From assembly GCF_031846305.1 (NCBI RefSeq), contig NZ_JAVRHY010000001.1, positions 1 through 64,000 of the forward strand: DNA of 64,000 nt, in the 5' to 3' direction. The position numbers were made by a program, and so were the translations under genes. The notes beneath the pieces are model-generated. The model did not search any database, was not told where the DNA came from, and saw only the letters and a program-made list of their open reading frames with translations. The DNA is from Spectribacter acetivorans. Lineage in GTDB: Bacteria; Pseudomonadota; Gammaproteobacteria; Nevskiales; Salinisphaeraceae. Position 1 is the stretch's first letter. The number at the start of each line of letters is the position of its first letter. Shown one piece after another: positions 34,135 to 43,090 of this stretch.

Positions 34135-34617
34135 ATGGCGACCGAGATCGATCGCAAGTTCCTGACCGCGGACGAGTCCTGGCGTAACCAGGTAGAGAGT
34201 TCGCGGCTGCTGTGCCAGGGCTATCTCAACGATCCGGGCCGGGCGTCGGTACGGGTCCGGATCGACGGTGAGCAGGCCAACCTGAACATCAAGGCGGCGG
34301 TGAAGGGAGCCGCACGAGCCGAATACGAATACCCCATCCCGCTCGCCGACGCCCGGGCGATGCTGGCCGAGCTGTGCGTGCATCCGCCGGTGGAAAAGCG
34401 ACGGCATCTGCTGCGGCACGGCGCGCATCTCTGGGAAATCGACGAGTTCGCGGGCGCCAATGCCGGTCTGGTGGTGGCCGAGGTGGAGCTGGGCGCGGTG
34501 GACGAGCCATTCGAAAAGCCGGCCTGGCTGGGATCGGAGGTCACCGAGCTGCGGCGCTATTACAATCATGCACTGGCAATCACGCCCTACCGCGACTGGC
34601 CGGCCAATGAGCGCTGA
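34135..34617 (+). CDS. CYTH-domain protein (triphosphate tunnel metalloenzyme family)
   Basis: 160 residues. Begins with the CYTH signature EIDRKFL (ExExK-type motif with Asp in place of one Glu) and continues with alternating charged strands (ASVRVRIDGEQANLNIKAAV, YEYPIPLADARAML, HLWEIDEFAGANAGLVVAEV) typical of the triphosphate tunnel. Relatives hydrolyse inorganic triphosphate or thiamine triphosphate or act as class IV adenylate cyclases; single-domain proteins of this size most often are triphosphatases. Overlaps the next gene by 11 bp. Confidence 0.82.
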   Translation: MATEIDRKFLTADESWRNQVESSRLLCQGYLNDPGRASVRVRIDGEQANLNIKAAVKGAARAEYEYPIPLADARAMLAELCVHPPVEKRRHLLRHGAHLWEIDEFAGANAGLVVAEVELGAVDEPFEKPAWLGSEVTELRRYYNHALAITPYRDWPANER

Positions 34618-35104
34618 ACACATCGACATCGATCTGACCCGGCAATCCCTGAGACTGCTCGATGGCGACGGCCGGATGCTGGCGCGCTATGCGGTATCCA
34701 CCTCGAAGAACGGGGCGGGCGAGCAGGAGGGCAGCTTCCGCACGCCGCGCGGCCGGCATCGCATCCGGGCCAAGATCGGCGCCGGCGCCGCGCCGGGCAC
34801 GGTATTTCGTGGACGTCGGCCCACCGGCGAGATCTACTCCGAGGCACTGGCCGCCGCCGAGCCCGGACGTGACTGGATTCTCACCCGCATCCTCTGGCTC
34901 TGTGGCGAGGAAGTCGGCCGCAATCGCCTGGGCGCGGTGGACACCATGCGCCGCTACGTCTATATCCACGGGTCGCCGGACAGTGCCCAGATGGGTCGGC
35001 CGGGGTCGATCGGCTGCGTGCGCATGCACAACAGCGACATCATCGAGCTGTTCGACCGGATTCCGGTCGGCATTCCGGTGAATATCCACGAGGGCGGCGC
35101 ATGA
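34607..35104 (+). CDS. YkuD (L,D-transpeptidase fold) protein without signal peptide
   Basis: 165 residues from ATG 34607. Complete YkuD active site: His121, Ser134, Cys137 and Arg139 (HG at 121-122, SIGCVRM at 134-140). No signal peptide or membrane segment: the N terminus MSAEHIDIDLTRQSLRLLDG already starts the fold. Canonical L,D-transpeptidases act in the periplasm; a cytoplasmic form would instead suit an L,D-carboxypeptidase that trims recycled tetrapeptides. Overlap with nagZ, a cytoplasmic muropeptide-recycling enzyme, supports that reading. The exact reaction is inferred. Confidence 0.8.
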   Translation: MSAEHIDIDLTRQSLRLLDGDGRMLARYAVSTSKNGAGEQEGSFRTPRGRHRIRAKIGAGAAPGTVFRGRRPTGEIYSEALAAAEPGRDWILTRILWLCGEEVGRNRLGAVDTMRRYVYIHGSPDSAQMGRPGSIGCVRMHNSDIIELFDRIPVGIPVNIHEGGA

Positions 35105-36123
35105 GCACGCCCGGTCCCTTGATGATCGACGTGGCCGGTACCCGGCTGGATGCCTCGGACCGAGCCCTGCTGGCGGAACCTCTGGTGGGCGGGGTGCTCC
35201 TGTTTTCTCGCAACTTCGTCTCCGTGGCGCAACTCGGCGAACTGTGCGCCGCCATTCGCGAACTGCGCCCCGAGTTGCTGATTGCCGCGGACTACGAGGG
35301 TGGCCGCGTGCAGCGCTTCCGCGAGGGTATGACGCCCATTCCGTCCATGGGGACGATCGGCGCCCACCATGATGCGGATCCGCATGCGGCACGTGCCCTG
35401 GCGGCCGACTGCGGCCGGGTGATCGGCGCTGAACTGGCGGCGCTGGACATCGACCTGGCGTTCGCGCCCGTGCTGGACCGCGACTACGGCTGCTCCACGG
35501 TGATCGGTGATCGCGCCTTTCATGCGGACGGCGGGGTTGTCGCGGCACTCGGCGGCGCCCTGCGCGCCGGCATGGCGGAAGCCGGCTTGGCGGCTACCGG
35601 CAAGCATTTTCCCGGCCACGGCGCGGTGGTGGCCGATTCGCACGAGACGCTACCGGTGGACGAGCGGCCGCTGGCCGATCTCCAGGCCGATACGGCCCCG
35701 TTCGCGGCGCTGATCGAGACGGGGCTGGAGTCGGTGATGATGGCGCATGTGCGCTATCCGGCGGTCTGCGACGAGTTGGCCAGCCTGTCTTCCACCTGGA
35801 TTGGCGGGCGGCTGCGCGGCGAACTGGGCTTCACCGGCGTCGTGTTCTGTGACGATCTGAGCATGGGCGGCGCTGCGGTAGTCGGCGACTACCTTACCCG
35901 CGCCCACAAGGCGCTCGCCGCCGGCTGCCAGATGCTGCCGGTCTGCAACAACCGCGAGGCCGTTCGCTCGCTGGTCGAGCAGTTGCCGCGGCCCGCGGAT
36001 TTCGATCCGACCCCGTTGATGCGCCTGCGGCGTCGTCACGACATGACCATCGACGAATCCACGCTGGCGGCGGCGCGATCGCGCGTCACGGCGCTGGCCC
36101 GACCGGCAGACGGCCAATGTTAG
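35101..36123 (+). CDS. nagZ: Beta-N-acetylhexosaminidase NagZ
   Basis: 340 residues, glycoside hydrolase family 3. Motifs LLIAADYEGGRVQRFREGMT, the catalytic His loop GKHFPGHGAVVADSHETLP and the nucleophile Asp region GVVFCDDLSMGGA. It removes GlcNAc from anhydro-muropeptides in the cytoplasm during cell-wall recycling, which also shapes AmpC beta-lactamase induction in related bacteria. Start ATG 35101 overlaps the YkuD gene by 4 bp; its 3' end overlaps the channel gene by 7 bp. Confidence 0.95.
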   Translation: MSTPGPLMIDVAGTRLDASDRALLAEPLVGGVLLFSRNFVSVAQLGELCAAIRELRPELLIAADYEGGRVQRFREGMTPIPSMGTIGAHHDADPHAARALAADCGRVIGAELAALDIDLAFAPVLDRDYGCSTVIGDRAFHADGGVVAALGGALRAGMAEAGLAATGKHFPGHGAVVADSHETLPVDERPLADLQADTAPFAALIETGLESVMMAHVRYPAVCDELASLSSTWIGGRLRGELGFTGVVFCDDLSMGGAAVVGDYLTRAHKALAAGCQMLPVCNNREAVRSLVEQLPRPADFDPTPLMRLRRRHDMTIDESTLAAARSRVTALARPADGQC

Positions 36124-37298
36124 AGACCCTCAGCAACGGGTGGATTGCCCTGGAGGATTTCCGGACCCGCTGGGGCGAGATCGCGGATATCTTCCTGGTC
36201 GTGCTGGCCGTGGTGGTGATCAATCTGATCCTGCGGTTGGCCTTCCGGCAGCTGGCAAAACGGGTGGAACACACCCGCAGCGTCTGGGATGACGCCATCT
36301 ACGAAAGCCTGAGCGGGCCGCTGCGCGGCGCCGTCTGGGTGGGCGGGCTGTCGCTGGCGGCAAGCATCGGCAGCCCCGATCCGGAGTCGATCATCGGTAC
36401 CTGGCTGCCGGACGCGCGGTTGGTGGCGTATGCGGGCATCGTCATCTGGTTCGTGCTGAGCCTGATCACGGCGGTGGAAAAGAACATGCTGGTGCACGCC
36501 GCGCGCCGCGGCGACCCGCTGGACGAAACCACCGCCGACGCCATCGCCAAGCTGCTGCGGCTGGCGGCGATGATCACCGGCGCGCTGGTGGTGCTGCAGA
36601 CGCTGGGGGTATCCATTTCCGGCCTGCTGGCCTTCGGTGGCGTCGGGGGCATCGCGATCGGTTTCGCCGCCAAGGATGTCATCGCCAATCTGCTGGGCGG
36701 GCTGACCATCTACCTCAACCGGCCGTTTTCGGTGGGGGACTGGATCCGTTCGCCGGACCGGGACATCGAGGGGGTGGTCGAGGCGGTGGGCTGGCGAGCG
36801 ACCTCGGTGCGCCGCTTCGACAAGCGGGCGCTGTACGTGCCCAATGCGGCGTTCACCACGATCTCGCTGGAAAACCCCTCGCGCATGACGCATCGGCAGA
36901 TCAACGAGACCGTGGGTCTGCGCTACGAAGACTCGGCGTTGGTGGGGCCGGTGGTGTCCGATATCCGCGAGATGATCGAATCTCATCCCGACATCGACAC
37001 CTCGCAGACGATTCTGGTCTACTTCAACCGCTTTGCCCCGTCCAGCCTGGAACTGTTCATCTACTGCTTCACCGTGACCACCGGCTGGGGCGATTTCCTG
37101 GCGGTCAAGCAGGATGTGCTGACGCGTTGCCATGACATCATCAGCGGACACGGCGCCGAGGTGGCGTTTCCGACCACCACGGTGCATCTTGCTCGCAACG
37201 ATGATGATGACGCCGACGGAAAGATGGCGCGTGGCCGGCCGGGCACCGGCGCACCCAAGGATCCGGAACAGCAGGGAAGTACCGATGACGATGCATGA
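36117..37298 (+). CDS. MscS-family small-conductance mechanosensitive channel
   Basis: 393 residues. Transmembrane helices at about 20-38, 60-80, 95-115 and 140-165. The MscS pore helix and beta domain signature is GVGGIAIGFAAKDVIANLLG followed by GLTIYLNRPFSVGDWI. A C-terminal cytoplasmic vestibule ends in a charged, low-complexity tail (DDDDADGKMARGRPG). It releases solutes on hypo-osmotic shock. ATG 36117 lies inside the nagZ 3' end. Confidence 0.88.
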   Translation: MLETLSNGWIALEDFRTRWGEIADIFLVVLAVVVINLILRLAFRQLAKRVEHTRSVWDDAIYESLSGPLRGAVWVGGLSLAASIGSPDPESIIGTWLPDARLVAYAGIVIWFVLSLITAVEKNMLVHAARRGDPLDETTADAIAKLLRLAAMITGALVVLQTLGVSISGLLAFGGVGGIAIGFAAKDVIANLLGGLTIYLNRPFSVGDWIRSPDRDIEGVVEAVGWRATSVRRFDKRALYVPNAAFTTISLENPSRMTHRQINETVGLRYEDSALVGPVVSDIREMIESHPDIDTSQTILVYFNRFAPSSLELFIYCFTVTTGWGDFLAVKQDVLTRCHDIISGHGAEVAFPTTTVHLARNDDDDADGKMARGRPGTGAPKDPEQQGSTDDDA

Positions 37299-37848
37299 CG
37301 AACGGCGCCGGGACGCCATGATGGTGCGTGAGCGGGCCGACTGCGTTTGCGACGCGGCGCAACTGGCCGACATCTACGACCGCATGGCCCGTGACATTAC
37401 CGAAGTGCTGGCCGAGGCCAATCCCGTGATTCTCTGCGTGATGCTCGGCGGCCTGGTGCCGACCGCCGAAATCACCCGACGGCTGGATTTCCCCTTCGAA
37501 TTCGATTATCTCCACGCCACCCGCTATCACGGCGAGACGCAGGGCGGGGAACTGGTGTGGAAGGTCAGCCCGAGCATCGACCTGGCCGATCGTGACGTGC
37601 TGGTGATCGACGACATTCTCGACGAAGGCACCACGCTGGAGGCCATTCTCGGGGCCCTGGCCGCCCAGGGCGCCCGCCGCGTGCGCACGGCGATTCTGCT
37701 GGAGAAATCGCATGCTCGGCGTGATCCGGCGCTGACGGTCGACTTCGTCGGCACCACCGTGCCGGATCGTTACGTATTCGGCGCGGGCATGGACTACAAG
37801 GGCTATTTCCGGCAGCTGCCGGCGGTCTACGCCGTCGCCGACACGTGA
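37285..37848 (+). CDS. Hypoxanthine-guanine phosphoribosyltransferase
   Basis: 187 residues from ATG 37285 (AGGGAAG 5 nt upstream; ATG 37291 is the alternative). Type I PRT fold with the PRPP loop DVLVIDDILDEGTTLEA, substrate loop LGGLVPTAEITRRL and VGTTVPDRYVFGAGMDYKGY near the base-binding site. It salvages hypoxanthine/guanine. It is followed by the thioinosine phosphorylase gene, which produces hypoxanthine, so the two steps are linked in one operon. Confidence 0.9.
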   Translation: MTMHDERRRDAMMVRERADCVCDAAQLADIYDRMARDITEVLAEANPVILCVMLGGLVPTAEITRRLDFPFEFDYLHATRYHGETQGGELVWKVSPSIDLADRDVLVIDDILDEGTTLEAILGALAAQGARRVRTAILLEKSHARRDPALTVDFVGTTVPDRYVFGAGMDYKGYFRQLPAVYAVADT

Positions 37849-38588
37849 GCGCGCCGGTCGGGATCATCGGCGGCACCGCGCTGGCGGAGCTGGCCGAGCT
37901 GGAGGATGCTCGCGACCTGGATGCGCACACGCCCTATGGGCCGCCCTCCGGTCCGCTTCGGCGCGGCCGCCTGGCCGGGCGCGAGGTGGTGTTCCTGTTC
38001 CGCCATGGTCCCGGGCATCAGTTGCCGCCCCATGCCATCAACTACCGCGCCAACATTCGCGCGCTGGCCGATGCCGGGGTGCGCAGCGTGGTGGCGGCCG
38101 CGGCGGTGGGCGGCATCAGCGATGCGGCCGACGCGGGCCGGCTGGTGATTCCCGACCAGATCATCGACTACACCTGGGGCCGGGTGCACAGCTTTTCCGC
38201 CGATGGCGACGCGCCGCTGCAGCACGTGGATTTCACCGAGCCCTACGATCCCGCCGCGCGCGACGAACTCCAGCGGGCGGCCGAGGCCGCCGGCCTGGAT
38301 GCGCTGGGTACGGGTGTGCACGGCGTCACCCAGGGTCCGCGGCTGGAAACCGCGGCCGAGATTCGCCGCATGCAGCGCGACGGCTGCGACATCGTGGGCA
38401 TGACCGGCATGCCAGAAGCAGCTCTCGCGCGGGAGGCGGGGCTGGCCTATGCCTGCTGTGCGGTGGTGGTCAACCGCGCCGCCGGCCTGGGCGATGGCGC
38501 GATCCATGCGGAAATCGAGCGCCATCTTCGTAACGGGATGCAGGCGCTCGGCCGGGTGCTCACCGCCGCCGTCCCGCGGCTGGCGTGA
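37845..38588 (+). CDS. S-methyl-5'-thioinosine phosphorylase
   Basis: 247 residues from GTG 37845. Purine nucleoside phosphorylase/MTAP family: VGIIGGTALAELAELE, FRHGPGHQLPPHAINYRANI, AAAVGGISDA, GVTQGPRLETAAEIRRMQRD and CDIVGMTGMPEAALARE. The NYRANI and GMTGMPE motifs recall the Pseudomonas thioinosine-specific enzyme, encoded next to nagZ there. It splits methylthioinosine from polyamine metabolism to hypoxanthine, substrate for the preceding hpt product. Confidence 0.88.
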   Translation: MSAPVGIIGGTALAELAELEDARDLDAHTPYGPPSGPLRRGRLAGREVVFLFRHGPGHQLPPHAINYRANIRALADAGVRSVVAAAAVGGISDAADAGRLVIPDQIIDYTWGRVHSFSADGDAPLQHVDFTEPYDPAARDELQRAAEAAGLDALGTGVHGVTQGPRLETAAEIRRMQRDGCDIVGMTGMPEAALAREAGLAYACCAVVVNRAAGLGDGAIHAEIERHLRNGMQALGRVLTAAVPRLA

Positions 38589-39463
38589 CCCTGCCGGTTC
38601 CCGACAGCGCCTCCGGCGCCCGCCGGGCGGTGGCGGCCTATTACCGCCAGACCCAGTGGCAGTACTACGGGCTGTGGAGCGGTCGCGGCACGCTGGCGCT
38701 GCACTACGGCTACTGGGAAGAGGGCGTGCGCACGCACGCCCAGTCGCTGGCGCGGCTCAACGCGGTGCTGGCCGATCGGGCCGGCATCGGTACGGGCGAC
38801 CGCGTTCTCGATGCCGGTTGCGGCTGGGGCGGCTCATCCATCTGGCTGGCCCGCGAGCGTGGCGCCCGTTGCACCGGGGTGACACTGGAACGACATCAGG
38901 CCCGCATCGGCCGCACGATGGCGGCCAAGCGCGGGGTTGCCGGGCAGGTGGATTTCGCGCTCGCGGATTTCACCGGGCTGCCGTTCGCGGATGCCAGCTT
39001 CGACGTGGTGTGGGCGGTGGAAAGCGTCTGCCACGCCACGGACAAGTCGGTCTTTCTGGCGGAGGCGGCGCGCGTCCTGCGGCCGGGTGGGCGGTTGATC
39101 CTGTCGGATTTCTTCCGCGCCGAGGCCGCCATGGATGATCGCCGCGAAGCCCTGCTGCATGCCTGGGTCAGCCAGTGGGTGGTGCCGGATCTGGCCGAGT
39201 TGGAAGGCTTTGGCGAAAGCGCTCGCGAGGCCGGCTTCGGCGACGTGGTAGCCGACGACGTCACCGACCGTATCCGTCCCGCCGCGCGGCGCCTCTATCG
39301 CACCGGGTTGCTGACGGCGCCGCTGGCCGGGCTTTTCCGCCTGCTGCGGTTGCACAATGACTACCACCACGCCAACTGGCTGTCGTCGCTGCGCCAGTAC
39401 CGGGCCCTGCAGGCCGGGGCCTGGCGCTACGGCATCGTCAGCGCCCGGAAGGCCGGCGCCTGA
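38585..39463 (+). CDS. SAM-dependent methyltransferase, tocopherol/sterol-type
   Basis: 292 residues from GTG 38585. Class I methyltransferase motif I VLDAGCGWGGSSIWLARERG, with DVVWAVESVCHATDK and LRPGGRLILSDFF downstream. The upstream LHYGYWEEGVRTHAQSL and overall length resemble gamma-tocopherol and sterol-24 methyltransferases, which methylate large hydrophobic small molecules. The actual substrate is unknown. It is the last gene of the cysM operon and ends one base before the convergent mfd stop. Confidence 0.75.
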   Translation: MTLPVPDSASGARRAVAAYYRQTQWQYYGLWSGRGTLALHYGYWEEGVRTHAQSLARLNAVLADRAGIGTGDRVLDAGCGWGGSSIWLARERGARCTGVTLERHQARIGRTMAAKRGVAGQVDFALADFTGLPFADASFDVVWAVESVCHATDKSVFLAEAARVLRPGGRLILSDFFRAEAAMDDRREALLHAWVSQWVVPDLAELEGFGESAREAGFGDVVADDVTDRIRPAARRLYRTGLLTAPLAGLFRLLRLHNDYHHANWLSSLRQYRALQAGAWRYGIVSARKAGA

Positions 39464-42400
39464 TCAGCCGGCGTTACGGGACGCGGGCTGTGGCTCGTCG
39501 GCGGCACCCAGACGGTTGAGCAACTCGTCGACAATCTCGATGCGTTGTTGCGTATCCGGCATGTCGCGGAAGAAGGTCAGCTTCTGGTCGCCGTCCAGCC
39601 GGTAGCGCCGGCTGTCCGACTGCACCAGCGCGATCAGGCTGGCCGGGTCGATGCGGGTGGCCTTGCCGAAATGCAGCCGGCCCACGTCCGGGCCGGTCTC
39701 CACCTTGGCAATGCCCAACGGAGTGGCACGCAGCCGGAGGCGGGCGGCGTCGAACAGGTGCTCGGTTTCCTCGGGCAGCAGGCCGAAGCGGTCGATCAGT
39801 TCCACTTTCAGTTCGCGCAGGGCGGATTCGGCCGCCGCCGCACTGATGCGCTTGTACAGCACCAGCCGCACGTGCACATCCGGGATATAGTCCTCGGGCA
39901 GTAGCGTGCTGACGCCCAGTTCCACTTCCGTGGCCTGGGACAGGGCCTCGTCGAGTTCCGGCACCTCGCCGCGGCGATAGGCTGCCACCGCCTTCTGCAA
40001 CAGTTCATGGTAGAGATCGAAACCGATCTCGGTCATCTGCCCGCTCTGATCCTCGCCCAGCAGTTCGCCGGCGCCGCGGATCTCCAGATCGTGGGTCGCC
40101 AGCGCGTAGCCGCTGCCCAGATCGGTGAGTGACGCCAGGGCATCCAGCCGCTTCTGTGCGTCGCCGGTCATGGCTTCCCGCGGCGGGGTGAGCAGGTAGG
40201 CATAGGCCCGATGATGGGACCGCCCGACCCGGCCGCGCAGCTGGTGCAGCTGGGCCAGCCCGAACTTGTCTGCCCGCTCCACCACGATGGTGTTGGCCGA
40301 GGGTACGTCGATGCCGGACTCGATGATGGTGGTGCACAGCAGGATGTCGAACCGCCGGTGATAGAAATCCAGCATCACCTGTTCCAGATCCCGTTCCCGC
40401 ATCTGGCCGTGGGCGATGCGCACCCGGGCCTCGGGAAGAATCTCGTTGAGCTCGCGGCCGATGCGCTCGATGTCGCGCACCTCGTTGTGTAGGTAGTAGA
40501 CCTGCCCGCCGCGGCGCAGCTCGCGCCGGCAGGCTTCCTGGATAAGCACGGTATCCCGGCGTGACACGAAGGTCTGGATCGCCAGCCGCTGCTCCGGCGG
40601 CGTGGCGATGATGGACAGATCCCGCAATCCCGCCAGGCTCATGTTCAGCGTGCGCGGAATCGGGGTGGCGGTGAGCGTGAGCATGTCCACCTGGGCCCGC
40701 AGCGACTTGATCCGCTCCTTGTGGCGTACGCCGAAGCGGTGTTCCTCGTCCACGATCAGCAGGCCCAGGCGCTTGAAGCGGGTGTCCTTCTGCAGCAGAC
40801 GATGGGTGCCGATCACGATGTCCAGGCTACCGTCCTGGATGCCGGCCATCGTCTGGTCCCGCTCCCTGGCGGAGCGCAACCGGGACAGGGAATTGACCTT
40901 GACCGGCCAGTCGGCGAAGCGGTCGGCGAAGGTCTGGGCATGCTGCTGGGCCAGCAGGGTGGTGGGCACCAGCACGCACACCTGGAAGCCCGCCGATACC
41001 GCGGCAAAGGCCGCCCGCAGGGCGACCTCGGTCTTGCCGAAGCCGACATCGCCGCAGACCACCCGATCCATCGGCGTGGGCGCGGCCAGATCGGCCAGCA
41101 CCTGTTCGATCGCGGTGAATTGATCCTCGGTTTCGGTGAACGGGAAGCCGGCGCAGAAACGGTGGTAGTCCGCCGCATCCGGCACCAGCGTCTCGCCCGG
41201 CTGCGCCGCCCGGCGGGCCTGCACTTCCAGCAGTTCGGCGGCCACGTCGCGGGCCTTTTTCGCGGCGCGCTGGCGGGCCTTGCGCCAGCGGTCGGCGCCC
41301 AGCCGGTGCAGCGGCGCGGTGTCGGCGTCAGCCCCGGTGAAACGGTGGACCAGATGCAGCGAGGTGACCGGGACGTAGAGCTTGTCGCCCTCGGCGTATT
41401 CCATCGCCAGGAATTCGGTTTCCACGCCGCCAGCGCTCAGACGGGTCAGGCCCAGATACCGACCCACGCCGTGATCCGCATGGACCACCGGCGAGCCCGG
41501 CGCCAGATCGGTGAGTTCGCGAATCGCGGTTTCGGGATCGCGGGTGGCCTTGCGGCGCTTGCGGGCCGGCGGCCGGCTGCCGGTCAGCTCCGGTTCCGCG
41601 ATGATCGCCAGGCCGGGTAGCAGCACGCCGGCTTCCAGCGGCGCCGCGGTGACCGCCAGCCCGGCATCATCGGCCGCGAACGACTGCCAGTCCTCCACCC
41701 GGGCCGGGCGCAATCCCAGGCCCCGCAGCCAGTCGTGCATGGCCTCGCGCCGTCCCGGGGAATCGCCCGACACCAGCACGCGCCGATCGCCTTCGTGCAG
41801 GAAACGCATGAAGTTACGGCCGGTCTGTTCCTGGTCCGCTCCGCCCATGGCGGGCACCGGCTCGCAGGCGAACACCACGTCGCCAGCGCTGTCGTCCGCC
41901 CGGATGACCGCGGCGCTGCGGTCGCCGAGCCGCGTCTTCAGGTCATCCAGCGGGATGAAGGCCTGATCGGGGGCCAGCAGCGGCCGCTCGCTGTCCACCG
42001 AACGCTGTTCGTAGCGGTCCTCGATTTCCCGCCAGGCCCGATCCATCGCCGCGGGCACGTCACCGACTTCGGTGATCAGGGTGCGTTCGGGCAGATAGTC
42101 CAGCAGGCTGGCAGTCTGATCGAAGAATAGCGGCAGGTAGTATTCGATGCCGCCGGGCGGGATGCCGCGGCTGACCTCGCTGTAGATCATGCTCGCCGAC
42201 GGGTCGCCGTCGAAGCGCTGGCGATAGCGCTGGCGGAAGGCGCGGATGCCGTCGTCGTCCAGCGGGAATTCCCGGGCCGGCAGCAGGCGGATTTCTTCCA
42301 GCCGGTCGGTGGAGCGCTGGGTCTCGGGGTCGAAGCGGCGGATGGATTCGATTTCGTCGTCGAACAGGTCCAGCCGCAGGGGCTCGCGCTGGCCCATCGG

Positions 42401-42931
42401 GAACAGGTCCAGCACCGCGCCACGCAGGGCGAACTCGCCGTGGGCGCGGACCTCGGAGACCGCCGCATAGCCCGCGGATTCCAGCCGCGTGCGCATGGCG
42501 ACCGGATCCAGCGTTTCCCCGGTACGCAGGATCAGCACGCGGCCGTCGATGTATTCGGCCGGGGCCAGCCGCTGCAGCAGGGTGTCGGCGGCCACGATCA
42601 GCAGGCCGCGGCCCGCGCGCGGCAGGCGATGCAGGATCGATAGCCGCTCCGACACGATGTCCGCATGCGGCGAGAACACGTCGTAGGGCAGCGTTTCCCA
42701 GTCCGGGAAATGGTCGATCGGCAGGTCCGGCCCGGCGAAGTAGCGGGCCTCTTCCTCCAGGGTGTACGCGTGGTGCTCGTCGGCCACGACGGCCACGACG
42801 GGCCCGTCCCGGTCGCGGGCGAGATTGGCCAGCACCAGGGCCGGGGCACAGCCGGGCAGGCCGGTCCAGCGGGCGCGCTGACCGGGCGTCGGAACCGGCG
42901 GGGTCAGGGGATTTGGGGTGGTATCGGCCAT
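39464..42931 (-). CDS. mfd: Transcription-repair coupling factor Mfd
   Basis: 1155 residues, full length. UvrB-homology region in the N-terminal third, the RNA polymerase-interaction domain near 490-560 (GVGRYLGLTRLSAGG), a RecG-like helicase core with Walker A GDVGFGKTEVALRAAF, DEEH box (VDEEHRFGVRHKE) and QLRGRVGRSHHRAYAYLL, and a C-terminal inhibitory domain. It dislodges RNA polymerase stalled at DNA damage and recruits UvrA. ATG 42931 lacks a clear Shine-Dalgarno; a TGC-GACAAT -10-like box lies about 15 nt upstream. Confidence 0.97.
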   Translation of the reverse strand: MADTTPNPLTPPVPTPGQRARWTGLPGCAPALVLANLARDRDGPVVAVVADEHHAYTLEEEARYFAGPDLPIDHFPDWETLPYDVFSPHADIVSERLSILHRLPRAGRGLLIVAADTLLQRLAPAEYIDGRVLILRTGETLDPVAMRTRLESAGYAAVSEVRAHGEFALRGAVLDLFPMGQREPLRLDLFDDEIESIRRFDPETQRSTDRLEEIRLLPAREFPLDDDGIRAFRQRYRQRFDGDPSASMIYSEVSRGIPPGGIEYYLPLFFDQTASLLDYLPERTLITEVGDVPAAMDRAWREIEDRYEQRSVDSERPLLAPDQAFIPLDDLKTRLGDRSAAVIRADDSAGDVVFACEPVPAMGGADQEQTGRNFMRFLHEGDRRVLVSGDSPGRREAMHDWLRGLGLRPARVEDWQSFAADDAGLAVTAAPLEAGVLLPGLAIIAEPELTGSRPPARKRRKATRDPETAIRELTDLAPGSPVVHADHGVGRYLGLTRLSAGGVETEFLAMEYAEGDKLYVPVTSLHLVHRFTGADADTAPLHRLGADRWRKARQRAAKKARDVAAELLEVQARRAAQPGETLVPDAADYHRFCAGFPFTETEDQFTAIEQVLADLAAPTPMDRVVCGDVGFGKTEVALRAAFAAVSAGFQVCVLVPTTLLAQQHAQTFADRFADWPVKVNSLSRLRSARERDQTMAGIQDGSLDIVIGTHRLLQKDTRFKRLGLLIVDEEHRFGVRHKERIKSLRAQVDMLTLTATPIPRTLNMSLAGLRDLSIIATPPEQRLAIQTFVSRRDTVLIQEACRRELRRGGQVYYLHNEVRDIERIGRELNEILPEARVRIAHGQMRERDLEQVMLDFYHRRFDILLCTTIIESGIDVPSANTIVVERADKFGLAQLHQLRGRVGRSHHRAYAYLLTPPREAMTGDAQKRLDALASLTDLGSGYALATHDLEIRGAGELLGEDQSGQMTEIGFDLYHELLQKAVAAYRRGEVPELDEALSQATEVELGVSTLLPEDYIPDVHVRLVLYKRISAAAAESALRELKVELIDRFGLLPEETEHLFDAARLRLRATPLGIAKVETGPDVGRLHFGKATRIDPASLIALVQSDSRRYRLDGDQKLTFFRDMPDTQQRIEIVDELLNRLGAADEPQPASRNAG

Positions 42932-43090
42932 GGTCGAAAGCGGCGCATTGTCGCACAGCGGCCGTGACGGCGGTGTGTCCGTCCGGGCCGGCCGGTTGTC
43001 ATCGTCGGGTCAAGCGAGGCTCACAGACTGTCCGGGTCAAAGCGGCCCAGGCATCGGGGTCGGCCGCCCCCGACGGACAGGGAGTCCGCC

